From: Stenotrophomonas sp. SAM-B
GTDB taxonomy: Bacteria > Pseudomonadota > Gammaproteobacteria > Xanthomonadales > Xanthomonadaceae
Assembly (NCBI RefSeq): GCF_013387485.1
Contig: NZ_JABBXB010000012.1
Location: forward strand, 1-64,000
Direction: 5' to 3'
DNA length: 64,000 nucleotides
Shown here: positions 50,942-59,875 of the stretch, in pieces
Position numbering within the stretch: the stretch's first letter is position 1
How the letters are laid out: the number at the start of each line of letters is the position of its first letter
The notes under the pieces: generated by a model
Seen by the model: the letters and a program-made list of their open reading frames with translations, nothing else
Databases searched by the model: none
What the model was told of the DNA's origin: nothing
Program-made: the position numbers and the translations under genes

Positions 50942-51781
50942 TCACAGCGTGACCTGCCCCGCGATGCAGGTCACGCAGTCGCCACCGATCCACAGCGCAT
51001 CGCCTACGCGCTCCACCCGCAAGCGCCCGGCGCGGCCGATCGCCGTGCCCTGGCTGATCACGTAGCGGTCCGGCGCTTCGCCGGTGGCCAGCAGCCAGCG
51101 CGCGATGCCCGCATTGAGGCTGCCCGTGGCCGGATCCTCGGGTACGCCATCGCCGGCGATGAAGGAGCGGCTCTCGTACAGCGCCTCATCGCCATCGCCG
51201 GGCTGCCACGGTCCGAACACGCCGACCTTCAGGCCTTCCAGCTGCGCATAGTCCGGCTGGACGGCCAGTACCGCCGCACGGTCGCGCAGCCGCAGTGCGA
51301 GCCAGCCGGTGCCGTTGTCCGCCCAGCGCGCATCCACGACGTCCTCCGTCGCCACGTCCAGGCCGCGCCGGACGCGCTCGCGCAGGTCCGGCGTCAACGC
51401 CTCGCCCCGCAGCAGCGGCGGCGCCAGGAAGGCCAGACCCGCGTCGCTGCGCCGGATGCGTACCAGGCCGATCCCGCACTCCTGCACGATGTCCTCGCCC
51501 TTCGGCACGCCGCCATGCGCCAGCCAGGCATGGCAGCTGCCCAGGGTCGGATGTCCGGCGAACGGCAGCTCTTCCAACGTGGTGAAGATGCGCACGCGGT
51601 AGTCCGCCCGGGGATCGGTCGGCGGCAGCAGGAAGGTGGTCTCGCTCAGGTTGGTCCAGCGTGCGAATGCGGCCATCCGCGCGTCGTCGATGCCTTCGGC
51701 CTCCAGCACCACGGCCAGCGGATTGCCGCGCAGTGGATCCCGGCTGAAGACATTGACCTGTTGGAACGGCAGCGTGGGCAT
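50942..51781 (-). CDS. PhzF-family isomerase/epimerase
   Basis: A 279-residue protein of the PhzF/diaminopimelate-epimerase fold. The family start is PFQQVNVFSRDPLRGNPLAVVLEAEG, the catalytic glutamate is in NLSETTFLL, and the FTTLEELPFAGHPTLGSCHAWL block with the second-half signature DPATGSLNAGIARWL are both present. Most PhzF relatives outside phenazine clusters have no known substrate. There are no phenazine genes nearby. It precedes, convergently, the pectin-region enzyme and has a cupin dioxygenase gene behind it on the same strand. Confidence 0.9.
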   Translation of the reverse strand: MPTLPFQQVNVFSRDPLRGNPLAVVLEAEGIDDARMAAFARWTNLSETTFLLPPTDPRADYRVRIFTTLEELPFAGHPTLGSCHAWLAHGGVPKGEDIVQECGIGLVRIRRSDAGLAFLAPPLLRGEALTPDLRERVRRGLDVATEDVVDARWADNGTGWLALRLRDRAAVLAVQPDYAQLEGLKVGVFGPWQPGDGDEALYESRSFIAGDGVPEDPATGSLNAGIARWLLATGEAPDRYVISQGTAIGRAGRLRVERVGDALWIGGDCVTCIAGQVTL

Positions 51782-51849
51782 GGCGGACCATCGGGAACGG
51801 GTGGAACGCGCATGATGCGCGCCACGCCGCCGCCCGGTCGAGCGGAGGG

Positions 51850-52440
51850 CTAGGCCGCGTCGGTTTCCATCACCTGCACGCGGCGCTGGTACCAGCCGTC
51901 GGCCTCGGGCTCGAAGATCGCGCTGCGGGTCATCTCGCCCTGGTAGACGTGCACCGAGATCGCCAGGTCGTCATCGCTGGTATTGCGGAGGGTGTGGTAC
52001 TCGTGCGGCGGGATCAGGCTGCCGGCACTGCCGCAGTCGCCCAGCACGGGCGGCTCCGGGCGGAAACGGAAGCGCTCACCGTCGCGCTCCAGCAGCTGGT
52101 ACTGGGTGATCTCCAGCTGGCCCAGCCAGACCCCCTCCACGCACCACAACCCGCTGTGGTCGTGCAGCGGCGTGCCCTGGCCCGGCCCCCAGCTCATCGC
52201 GACGATGCTGTAGCCGTGCACCGGGCTGCGGTACAGCTCGCGGCGGGCGTAGTGATCCTCGATCGGGTGGTGCACGCAGGCCGGCAGCTGGATGCGGCTG
52301 TCGGCGATCGCCTCGCGCAATGCCGCCCGCAGCGTGGCGGCGATCTGGTGCGCGTGCTCGTGCTGGACGGCATGGTCGACCGCAGCGATCAATCGATCAC
52401 GACCATGGAACGGCGGAAACGGGTTGCATTGGTCTTGCAT
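51850..52440 (-). CDS. Cysteine dioxygenase-like cupin
   Basis: A 196-residue cupin of the cysteine/3-mercaptopropionate dioxygenase family. The iron ligands are in PLHDHSGLWCVEGVWLGQLE and the third histidine in PPHEYHTLRN. It would oxidise a thiol such as cysteine or 3-mercaptopropionate to the sulfinate. The conserved cysteine that can crosslink with tyrosine in eukaryotic enzymes seems to be the C of LWCVEG. It starts about 116 bp beyond the leftward esterase operon and could be read from it or by its own promoter. A sulfur-metabolism role is likely; it has no clear link with pectin. Confidence 0.85.
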   Translation of the reverse strand: MQDQCNPFPPFHGRDRLIAAVDHAVQHEHAHQIAATLRAALREAIADSRIQLPACVHHPIEDHYARRELYRSPVHGYSIVAMSWGPGQGTPLHDHSGLWCVEGVWLGQLEITQYQLLERDGERFRFRPEPPVLGDCGSAGSLIPPHEYHTLRNTSDDDLAISVHVYQGEMTRSAIFEPEADGWYQRRVQVMETDAA

Positions 52441-52556
52441 GCCTCGAGTCTAGGCGATTCTGGTGAACAGCGTGTTTGACCTGAATCACATCCAATCGAC
52501 CCACGATCGCCGACGTAGTAATCCATTCGAAAGAAATCTTCGCGTTCGCCTATCGA

Positions 52557-53420
52557 TCAGGGGATCAGCAGCGGCCGCAACGACGGGACCTGCCGGGCCA
52601 GTTCCTCGGTCACCAGCGTGGCGAACAGCGCCGCGCCGTCGGGGCCGAGGTGGGTGTAATCGAAGGCGAGCTTGGCCTGCCCCATCGGCTCGGCGACCGC
52701 GTTGTTCTGCGCGACGGGTGCGCCCGCCACGGGCGCCGCACCCACGGTGGTACCGCCCAGCGCCGCGCTGACCTGCGCCGGTGTGGCGGCCGCCTGTGCC
52801 AGCGGCATGGCGGCGACCGGGCCCAGCGCCTGCACCACCGCACGGCTGCGCGCGTGCAGATCGACCAGCGGCACCTCCATCTCGCGCGCCACCGTCCGCA
52901 CCGCCTCGGCCCACGGCGCCAGGTCATCGATCAGCACGCCATCGGCGAACTGGCGGCGGGTCAACGGGGTCAGCAGGACCGGTTGCGCACCGGCGGCACG
53001 GATCTCGCGCACGTAGCGGCGCAGGTTGTCCGGGAACTCGCGCTGCAGGTCGGTGGAGCGGCCCGGCTTGCCGGGCTGGTCGTTGTGGCCGAACTGGACC
53101 AGCACCCAGGTGGTGGCATAGCCAGGCGTGCGTATCTCCGCCTCGGCCAACGCCCACGAGCCTTCGGCACGGTAGTTGTAGGTGCTGCGGCCGCCGCGGG
53201 CCAGGTTGGTGCAGGTCAGGAACGAGGTCACGTGCCGCGCGCAGAAGGCCGGGCCCCAGCCGCCCTGCACGGCCGTGGTGGAATCGCCGACCAGCACGAT
53301 CTTGCTGGCCCGGATCGGCGTCGGTGCGGGTCGATCCAGTACCGCCGGGTCGACCGCGGCCTGCGCCGCACTGATCAGGCCGAACAGCGCGCTGCCGAGC
53401 AGCCAGGACTTACAACGCAT
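52557..53420 (-). CDS. Rhamnogalacturonan acetylesterase (SGNH/GDSL)
   Basis: A 287-residue secreted esterase of the CE12-like rhamnogalacturonan acetylesterase group. A signal peptide ends AAQA. The SGNH blocks are VLVGDSTTAVQGGWG (catalytic Ser), TNLARGGRS (Gly), VLVQFGHNDQPG (Asn) and FDYTHLGPDGA (Asp/His). It would remove acetyl groups from pectic backbones so that lyases can act. It is the third gene of a leftward operon with two other esterases; its start overlaps the upstream stop as TGATG. Confidence 0.88.
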   Translation of the reverse strand: MRCKSWLLGSALFGLISAAQAAVDPAVLDRPAPTPIRASKIVLVGDSTTAVQGGWGPAFCARHVTSFLTCTNLARGGRSTYNYRAEGSWALAEAEIRTPGYATTWVLVQFGHNDQPGKPGRSTDLQREFPDNLRRYVREIRAAGAQPVLLTPLTRRQFADGVLIDDLAPWAEAVRTVAREMEVPLVDLHARSRAVVQALGPVAAMPLAQAAATPAQVSAALGGTTVGAAPVAGAPVAQNNAVAEPMGQAKLAFDYTHLGPDGAALFATLVTEELARQVPSLRPLLIP

Positions 53421-55042
53421 CAGAACGTGCCTCGTTGAATGAAGGGGGCCTGCTGATAGAGGCGGCGCTCGCCACCGCGCGGGTCGTCGGCCTGCTGCGA
53501 GGTAGCATCGAACACCATCGTTTCGCGGCGGGCGAGCGAATAGGTCTGCCAGCGTGGCAGTGCGCCATGATTCGGATCGCCATGGCGGGCAAAGGCGATC
53601 AACGCCCCGCTCATCGTGGCCGCCATGCGCGTGGCCTCTTCACCGTCACCGGTGCGCGAACCGGGGCGGTCGGTGTTGTCGAACACCAGCGGGATATCCA
53701 GCGTGTGGAAGGCACCAAACCTGCCGCCGTCCAGCGGCGAGCCCCAATCGAGTTGATAGGCCCAGGTCGGTGCGCCCTGCCGCGCACGCGCCTCCAGTTC
53801 CTCCACCGCGCCCCGCCAGGAGCGGCCCGCGGTGGTGGCTGCGAAGAACACCTCCGACGGCGTGTACTGCGGATACAGGCGACGGTACTCGGCGATCACC
53901 ACCGACGGCAGCAGGTCCACGTACTGTTCCTTCTCCAGTTTCGCCGGCAGCGTCTCCCAGGTGAGGGCGAAGTTGGCCGGGTCGTTGCCGAGGAAGGCGC
54001 GGGTTTCATCGTGGGTGTTGCCGATCACCATCGGAATCCCGGCGGACTGCGCGGGCGCCTCCGGCCAGAACGGATGCACCGGCAGCGAACGCCCGTCGAG
54101 CACCGGCCCGACGTAGAGGCTGCTGTTCTCCACGCGCGACGGGTCGCGCGCACGGGCGGCGGCCAGCAGTGCTTCCATCGGCATCGTGCGCAGCGCCCCC
54201 GCATCGGCCGCGCCGACCGCCTGCATCGCGATCTGCGCGCGCTGGGTGGCCGCACGCGGGCCGGCAGCGGTGACCTGCTGCCCGCTCATGGTCCACGCGC
54301 GCTGGAACAGGCCGCGTGCGGAGGGCATGGCCATCAGCGTGGCGATCTTCGCGCCGCCGCCGGATTGCCCCACCACGGTGATGTTGCCCGCATCGCCGCC
54401 GAACTCGTGTGCATGCTGACGGACCCACTGCAGCGCCTGGACCAGATCGAGCTGGCCGACGTTGCCGGAATCGGCGAACCGCGCATCGCCCAGCTGCGCC
54501 AGGTACAGATAGCCGAACACGTTGAGGCGATGGTTGACCGTGACCACGACCACGTCGCCACGCCGGCACAACGCGCTGCCGTCGTACAGCGGGTCGCTGC
54601 CCGAGCCGTTGTTGTAGGCGCCGCCGTGGATGTAGAACACGATCGGGCGCTTGCCGCCATCGCGCAGCGCCGGGGTCCACACATTGAGATAGAGGCAGTC
54701 TTCGCTGCCCGGCCCTTCGCTGCCGCCCTGCGGCGCAGCGTGGCCGTACGCCAGCGCATCACGCACGCCCCGCCAGGCCGATTCCTGCACGGCCGGCTGG
54801 AAGCGCCGGGGGGCGGTATCGGCGCCGTAGGGAATGCCACGGAACACGTGGATGCCCTGTTCCAGCTGCCCGCGCACGCGTCCACTACGCACGCGTGCCA
54901 GCGGCGCGGCATCGTGGCGGGGGCCGGGCACGCCGGCGAAGGCGGGCAGCAGCGGCAGGCTGGTCGCACCCAGCATCACGGCATAGCGCGCGCTGTCACG
55001 CAGGAAACGACGCCGTTGCAGATCGGCGGGGGAATCAGTCAT
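53420..55042 (-). CDS. Secreted type-B carboxylesterase
   Basis: A 540-residue carboxylesterase/lipase-family hydrolase. The N-terminus carries a twin-arginine-like signal (LQRRRFLRDSARYAVMLGA). The oxyanion stretch is VFYIHGGAYNNGSG, the nucleophile elbow is VVGQSGGGAK, and the acid/base residues follow in HDETRAF and FHTLDIPLVF. The substrate is unknown; its place between an acetylesterase and an alpha/beta hydrolase suggests esters on pectin side chains, such as acetyl or feruloyl groups. It overlaps the upstream gene by 8 bases and the downstream one by 1. Confidence 0.85.
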   Translation of the reverse strand: MTDSPADLQRRRFLRDSARYAVMLGATSLPLLPAFAGVPGPRHDAAPLARVRSGRVRGQLEQGIHVFRGIPYGADTAPRRFQPAVQESAWRGVRDALAYGHAAPQGGSEGPGSEDCLYLNVWTPALRDGGKRPIVFYIHGGAYNNGSGSDPLYDGSALCRRGDVVVVTVNHRLNVFGYLYLAQLGDARFADSGNVGQLDLVQALQWVRQHAHEFGGDAGNITVVGQSGGGAKIATLMAMPSARGLFQRAWTMSGQQVTAAGPRAATQRAQIAMQAVGAADAGALRTMPMEALLAAARARDPSRVENSSLYVGPVLDGRSLPVHPFWPEAPAQSAGIPMVIGNTHDETRAFLGNDPANFALTWETLPAKLEKEQYVDLLPSVVIAEYRRLYPQYTPSEVFFAATTAGRSWRGAVEELEARARQGAPTWAYQLDWGSPLDGGRFGAFHTLDIPLVFDNTDRPGSRTGDGEEATRMAATMSGALIAFARHGDPNHGALPRWQTYSLARRETMVFDATSQQADDPRGGERRLYQQAPFIQRGTF

Positions 55043-56027
55043 GGCGCGCAGGCTCCGTATGGCGCGAAGGAATCCAGCGCAGGGCCAGCCCGGGCCACTG
55101 CGCGACGGTCAGACCGGCCGGGATGCGGACGCCGAAGCCATGGCCGCCGGACGGGAACAGATGCATTTCGGTGGAGACGCCGGCGCGCAGCAGCGCCTGG
55201 TAGTAGACCAGGCTGTTGTGCACCGGGACCACGTTGTCGTCCTGCGCATGCACCAGGAAGGTCGGCGGCGTATCGGTGCGGACCTGACCCTGCATCGAAA
55301 ACTGCTGCTGCAGCGCCACATCCGCATGCGGCCCGAGCAGGCGGGTACGCGAGCCGGTATGCGCATGCGTGCCCATGTCGATCACCGGGTAGATCAGCAG
55401 GGCGACATCCGGGCGTGCGCTGAGTGCATCGATGGCATCGCGGTGGGGATAGACCGGGACATCGAAGCCGTTGCTCAGCCGCGCGGCGACGTGTCCGCCG
55501 GCCGAGAAGCCCATGACCCCGACGCGCGCCGGATCGATCTGCCAGCGGGCGGCATCCGCGCGGATCACCCGCATCGCGCGCTGCGCATCGGCCAGCGCCG
55601 CTTGCCGATCGCTGCGGCCTGCGGGCAGCCGGTAACGCAGTACGAACAGGGTCACGCCGCCCTGCTCCACGAAGGCCGGCACCAGGGCGGTGCCTTCCTT
55701 GTCCAGCACGATGCGCTGGTAGCCGCCACCGGGCACCACCAGCAGGGCGCTGCCGTTCGGGCGTGCCGGCCGGTACACGACGAGATAAGGCGCACTGACG
55801 TTGTCGATGTAGCGGTCCGGCAGTGCGGGATCGGTGCTGCGCTCGATCACGTTGGGGACCGTGGCCGGGCCCGATTCGCCCGGCACCTGGCCCTCCGGCC
55901 ACAGTGCAATGCGGTCCGGTGCGCCGGCGGCGGGTTCGGTCTCCGGGACGGCGCGCTCGGCCGCAGGCGCCACGCCGCTGGCCAGCAGCAGGAGGATCAA
56001 CGAAGGCAACACAAGGCAACGGCGCAT
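55035..56027 (-). CDS. Secreted alpha/beta hydrolase, polysaccharide esterase type
   Basis: A 330-residue alpha/beta hydrolase with a signal peptide (VLPSLILLLLASGVAPAAE). The family blocks are LLVVPGGGYQRIVLDKEG (oxyanion loop), VMGFSAGGHVAARL (nucleophile Ser), and the later AQDDNVVPVHNS (acid) and SGGHGFGVR (His). It resembles the BD-FAE/xylan-esterase-like group that deacetylates plant polysaccharides. It is the first gene of the three-esterase operon; the promoter lies in the 150-bp gap with an 18-bp LacI-type operator. The start is the ATG at 56027 with AGGACG upstream; an earlier in-frame codon seems less likely. Confidence 0.85.
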   Translation of the reverse strand: MRRCLVLPSLILLLLASGVAPAAERAVPETEPAAGAPDRIALWPEGQVPGESGPATVPNVIERSTDPALPDRYIDNVSAPYLVVYRPARPNGSALLVVPGGGYQRIVLDKEGTALVPAFVEQGGVTLFVLRYRLPAGRSDRQAALADAQRAMRVIRADAARWQIDPARVGVMGFSAGGHVAARLSNGFDVPVYPHRDAIDALSARPDVALLIYPVIDMGTHAHTGSRTRLLGPHADVALQQQFSMQGQVRTDTPPTFLVHAQDDNVVPVHNSLVYYQALLRAGVSTEMHLFPSGGHGFGVRIPAGLTVAQWPGLALRWIPSRHTEPARHD

Positions 56028-56102
56028 CCGGGGACGTCCTTCCGGTAGAGGAAACAGGCATCGTGCCTGACCGGCAGCCCTTCTGATGCGCTGCACATTG
56101 CC

Positions 56103-56120
56103 AATGACACCGGTTTACCA
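56103..56120. promoter_or_regulatory. LacI-type operator candidate, divergent esterase/hydratase promoters
   Basis: AATGACACCGGTTTACCA lies between the two divergent operons and recurs exactly at 63859-63876 before kduI. The central CCGG with flanking arms is the form of LacI-family operators. The LacI-type regulator encoded at 62666-63724 is the likely binder. Confidence 0.78.
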
Positions 56121-56179
56121 TATACAGCTCATCCAACCGCTGTCGATTGGCAGTGCAACAATTTTTCCGGGAGACCCGC

Positions 56180-57001
56180 TTGAGCAACGACCACGGCAAA
56201 CAGGACCTGCCCGACCAGGGGTTGGGCGAGATCGCCCGGCACTTCGTCAGCGCCCGCCAACACGGCCAATCCCTGCCGGATTTCCCGGGAACCATCCCGG
56301 AAGACCTCGTCACCGCCTATCAGGTACAGGACCAGGCCATCGCGCTGTGGGACGACCAGGTGGTCGGCTGGAAGGTCGGCTACATCGCTGCCGAACGCCG
56401 CGACGGGTCGGGCGATGACCGCCTGCTGGGCCCGATCTTCGCGCGCCAGCTCTGGAATGCTACCGGTGGAACAGTCGAGATTCCGGTGTTCGTCGGGGGC
56501 TTCGGCGCGGTCGAAGCCGAGTATGTGATCCAGCTGCAGGAAGACGCTCCGGCGGACAAGCTGCACTGGACGCCGGAAGAAGCCGAGGCACTGCCCGCCA
56601 GGCTCTTCATCGGCGTCGAGGTCGCGAGCAGCCCGCTGGCGACGATCAACAAGCTCGGCCCGCGCGTGGTGGTGTCGGATTTCGGCAACAACAACGGCCT
56701 GGTGCTGGGCACCGAAATCGCGGACTGGACCCGCCTGGACGATGCCGACCTGCGTGCGGAGACCCGCATCGAAGGCCAGGTGGTCGGTACCGGTGGCGCC
56801 ACCCTGCTGCCCGGCGGCCTGCGCACTGCCTACGCGTTTGCGTTGGCCCGTTCAGCGCAGCGTGGCCGACCGCTGAAGGCGGGTGATCTGATCGCCAGTG
56901 GCAACGCCACCGGCATCCATGACATCGCCGTGGGCCAGGAAGCATTGATCCGTTTCGTCGGTTACGGCGACATTACCTGCAAGGCCATCGCCGCCGGTTG
57001 A
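56180..57001 (+). CDS. FAH/MhpD-family hydratase-like protein
   Basis: A 273-residue protein related to 2-keto-4-pentenoate hydratases (MhpD) of the fumarylacetoacetase superfamily. Visible are VVGWKVGYIAAERR, the metal-binding acidic residues in VEAEYVIQL, the family's FIGVEVASS, and the C-terminal GDLIASGNATGIHDIAVGQ. The start is uncertain: TTG at 56180 has a GGGAGA site 5 bases before it; TTG at 56147 and GTG at 56153 are also open. It leads the TRAP transporter operon. A role on a 2-keto-3-deoxy sugar acid is suggested by context only. Confidence 0.75.
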   Translation: MSNDHGKQDLPDQGLGEIARHFVSARQHGQSLPDFPGTIPEDLVTAYQVQDQAIALWDDQVVGWKVGYIAAERRDGSGDDRLLGPIFARQLWNATGGTVEIPVFVGGFGAVEAEYVIQLQEDAPADKLHWTPEEAEALPARLFIGVEVASSPLATINKLGPRVVVSDFGNNNGLVLGTEIADWTRLDDADLRAETRIEGQVVGTGGATLLPGGLRTAYAFALARSAQRGRPLKAGDLIASGNATGIHDIAVGQEALIRFVGYGDITCKAIAAG

Positions 57002-57038
57002 CCGCGCGGACATGGCGAGCACGCTTGGGAGGGCGCAG

Positions 57039-58043
57039 ATGTTCACTCGCAGAAGTTTCCTGGCTACCAGTCTGGGCGCGCTTGCCGCGCCCGCGCTGAC
57101 GGCCTGTTCGCGGTCGTCCAACGCCGCACCGGCCGGTGCGCAGCTGTTGACCGCCACCGACGTCCACGTCGCCGATTACCCCACCGTCACCGCGGTGAAA
57201 TGGATCGGGCAGACGCTGGAAGAAAAAACCGGCGGCCGGCTGCGGCTGCGCCAGTACCACTCCGGCCAGCTCGGCCGTGAGTCCGAGGCGATCGACATGG
57301 CCCGCTTCGGCGCCATCGACATCACCCGCGTCTACTCCGGCGCGCTCAACAACGCGTTTCCGCTGACCCAGGGCCTGTGCCTGCCGTACGTGTTCGAGTC
57401 GGTGGCGCACATGCGCCGCGCCCTCGATGGTGGCGTCGCCGATACGGTGCTGCAGGGCTTTGAAACCCGTGATCTGGTCGGTCTGGCGATCTACGATTCC
57501 GGCGCGCGCTGCTTCTACAACACCAAGCACCCGATCGTGGAGCCCAAGGATCTGCACGGCCTCAAGCTGCGCGTGGCGTCCTCGGACATCTTCATCCAGC
57601 TGATGCGCCTGCTCGGTGCCAACCCAACCCCGATGTCGCTGGGCGACACCTTCTCGGGCATGGAAACGCACATGATCGACGGTGCGGAAAACAACATGCG
57701 CAGCTTCCATTCCAGCCGTCATTTCGAGGCCGCGCACTACTGGTCGCAGAGTGATCACTCCTACGCGCCGGACGTGCTGCTGATGTCGCGGCAGAGCTTC
57801 GATGCGCTGAGCCCGGCCGACCGCACCCTGGTGATCGAGACCGCGCGTGAATCGGTGCAGGTGATGCGCGAGCAGTGGGATGCCTCGGAAAGCACCGCGC
57901 GCCAGGCCGTCGCCGACTTCGGCATCACGTTCAACGAGGTCGACATGCCGGCCTTCCGCAAGGCCGCCGACCCGCTCCTGCAGCGTTACCTGCAGCAGCC
58001 GGAGCTGGCCGCCCTCACCCGTCGCATCCGCGACTTCGCCTGA
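57039..58043 (+). CDS. dctP: TRAP transporter substrate-binding protein (DctP type)
   Basis: A 334-residue periplasmic solute receptor. The N-terminus FTRRSFLATSLGALAAPALTAC combines a twin-arginine and a lipobox-like cysteine. DctP features are KWIGQTLEEKTGGRLRLRQYHSGQLG, GLKLRVASSDIFIQLM, which supplies the arginine for the substrate carboxylate, and the closing EMHMIDGAENNM-like stretch. A uronate or oligouronide is the expected ligand given the neighbours. GGGAGGG lies 8 bases before the ATG. The dctQ and dctM genes follow at once. Confidence 0.92.
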   Translation: MFTRRSFLATSLGALAAPALTACSRSSNAAPAGAQLLTATDVHVADYPTVTAVKWIGQTLEEKTGGRLRLRQYHSGQLGRESEAIDMARFGAIDITRVYSGALNNAFPLTQGLCLPYVFESVAHMRRALDGGVADTVLQGFETRDLVGLAIYDSGARCFYNTKHPIVEPKDLHGLKLRVASSDIFIQLMRLLGANPTPMSLGDTFSGMETHMIDGAENNMRSFHSSRHFEAAHYWSQSDHSYAPDVLLMSRQSFDALSPADRTLVIETARESVQVMREQWDASESTARQAVADFGITFNEVDMPAFRKAADPLLQRYLQQPELAALTRRIRDFA

Positions 58044-58055
58044 GGCCCCGACGCG

Positions 58056-58586
58056 ATGTCCGACTCGACTTCCGAAACCGTCATCACCCCCACCGCGCCG
58101 CAGCGCCTGCTCAACCTCATCGCCGATGTGGCGATCTACATTGCCGTCATCGCCCTGCTGGGCCTGGTGGTGGTGCAGGGCTGGCAGGTGTTCGCCCGCT
58201 ACGTGATCAATGATTCGCCCAGCTGGACCGAGCCGGTCACGCTGCTGCTGCTCGCCACCGCGATGAGCCTGGGCGCGGCTACCGGCGTGCATACCCGCCG
58301 CCACTTCGGCTTCTTCCTGCTGGCCGCGCACATGGGCCCGGGCCTGCGCCGCGCGGTCGATGTATTCGCCGCGCTGGTGGTGGCCGTGCTGGGCGTGGTC
58401 ATCGCCTGGTGGGCAGCCGTGCTGCTCATGGACGGCCTGGACATCAAGGCCGCCGGCGCCCACCTGCCGCAGAGCATCAACTACCTGCCCCTGTCGATCG
58501 GTGGCGCCCTGATGGCGATCTTCGCCGTGAACCAGATGGCGCTGGCCGTACGGCCGGCCGATGCCGTTGCCGAGGGAGATCGCTGA
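58056..58586 (+). CDS. dctQ: TRAP transporter small membrane subunit (DctQ type)
   Basis: A 176-residue protein with four TM helices, first VAIYIAVIALLGLVVVQGWQVFARYV, with the family motif NDSPSWTEPVTLLLLATAMSLGAA. It joins DctM to form the sodium-driven secondary transporter served by the DctP receptor. It lies 12 bases after dctP and 3 before dctM. Confidence 0.93.
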   Translation: MSDSTSETVITPTAPQRLLNLIADVAIYIAVIALLGLVVVQGWQVFARYVINDSPSWTEPVTLLLLATAMSLGAATGVHTRRHFGFFLLAAHMGPGLRRAVDVFAALVVAVLGVVIAWWAAVLLMDGLDIKAAGAHLPQSINYLPLSIGGALMAIFAVNQMALAVRPADAVAEGDR

Positions 58587-58589
58587 GTC

Positions 58590-59873
58590 ATGGGTATTAC
58601 GATTCTTTTCACCGTGTTCGCGGTGCTGTTGCTGCTCGGCGTGCCGGTCGCGTTCGCGCTCGCCGCTGCTGCCCTGGCCACCCTGTGGTACTTGGATCTG
58701 CCGACGCTGGTGCTGGTCCAGCAGATTTCCGCCGGCACCGGTTCGGCCTCGCTGATCGCCATTCCACTGTTCATCTTCGCCGGCGAAATCATGATGCGCG
58801 GCGGCATCTCCGAACGCCTGATCTCACTGGCGTCCTCGCTGGTCGGGCGCATGCGCGGTGGCCTGGGCCAGGTCTCGATCCTGTCCTCGCTGTTCTTCGG
58901 CGGTGTGTCCGGTTCGGCCATCGCCGACGTCTCGGCGGTTGGCGGCACGATGATCCCGCAGATGGTCAAGCGCGGTTACGACCGTGACTTCGCGGTCAAC
59001 GTCAGCATCACCGCCGCGCTGGTCGCGCTGCTGGTGCCGCCGTCGCACAACCTGATCCTGTTCTCGGCCGCGGCCGGTGGTGGCCTGTCCATCGCCGATC
59101 TGTTCGCGGCCGGTATCGTGCCGGCGCTGCTGATGACGGTCGTCCTGATGATCACCGGTTATCTCGTGGCACGCCGCCGCGGGTACGGCGTGGAGATCTT
59201 CCCGGGCTGGCGTGCTGTGCTGCTGCGCCTGGTCTCGGCATTGCCCGGCCTGGGCCTGGTCGCGCTGATCTTCATCGGTATCCGCGCGGGCATCTTCACC
59301 GCGGTGGAGAGTGCGGCGATTGCCGTGGTCTACGCGCTGCTGGTGACCACCGTGCTGTACCGCCAGCTCGACTGGCGCGAGTTCCTCGGCACGGTCACCC
59401 ATGCCGCGCGCAGCACGGGCGTGATCCTGTTCGTGATCGCCACCGCGGCCGTGTTCGGCTGGCTGCTGGCGTACCTCGAAGTGCCGTCGGCCGCGGTCAA
59501 CTTCCTGCAGTCGTTCGCGCACAGCCAGTTCATGGTGCTGCTGATGATCGTGGTGATGCTGTTGCTGCTGGGCACCTTCATGGACCTGGCGCCGATGATC
59601 CTGATCTGCACACCGATCTTCCTGCCCGTGGCCAAGGCCTACGGCATCGATCCGATCCACTTCGGCCTGGTGCTGGTGCTGACCGGTGGCCTGGGCCTGG
59701 TGACGCCGCCGGTGGGCTCGGTGCTGTTCATCGGTACCGCGATCGGCAAGATCAGCGTCGGTGAGAGCATGCGCTCGATCTGGCCGTTCTGGTTCGCCGC
59801 GCTGGGTGTGCTGCTGATCGTCACCTTCTTCCCGGAAATGTCGCTGTGGCTGCCCGCCCTGCTGCGCGCGTAA
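58590..59873 (+). CDS. dctM: TRAP transporter large membrane subunit (DctM type)
   Basis: A 427-residue protein with about 12 TM helices. Family blocks are GVPVAFALAAAALATLWYL, LIAIPLFIFAGEIMMRGGISERLI, FFGGVSGSAIADVSAVGGTMIPQM and LVLTGGLGLVTPPVGSVLF. It is the transport channel. The pectate lyase gene follows two bases beyond the stop, so uptake and enzyme are probably cotranscribed. Confidence 0.95.
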   Translation: MGITILFTVFAVLLLLGVPVAFALAAAALATLWYLDLPTLVLVQQISAGTGSASLIAIPLFIFAGEIMMRGGISERLISLASSLVGRMRGGLGQVSILSSLFFGGVSGSAIADVSAVGGTMIPQMVKRGYDRDFAVNVSITAALVALLVPPSHNLILFSAAAGGGLSIADLFAAGIVPALLMTVVLMITGYLVARRRGYGVEIFPGWRAVLLRLVSALPGLGLVALIFIGIRAGIFTAVESAAIAVVYALLVTTVLYRQLDWREFLGTVTHAARSTGVILFVIATAAVFGWLLAYLEVPSAAVNFLQSFAHSQFMVLLMIVVMLLLLGTFMDLAPMILICTPIFLPVAKAYGIDPIHFGLVLVLTGGLGLVTPPVGSVLFIGTAIGKISVGESMRSIWPFWFAALGVLLIVTFFPEMSLWLPALLRA

Positions 59874-59875
59874 GC

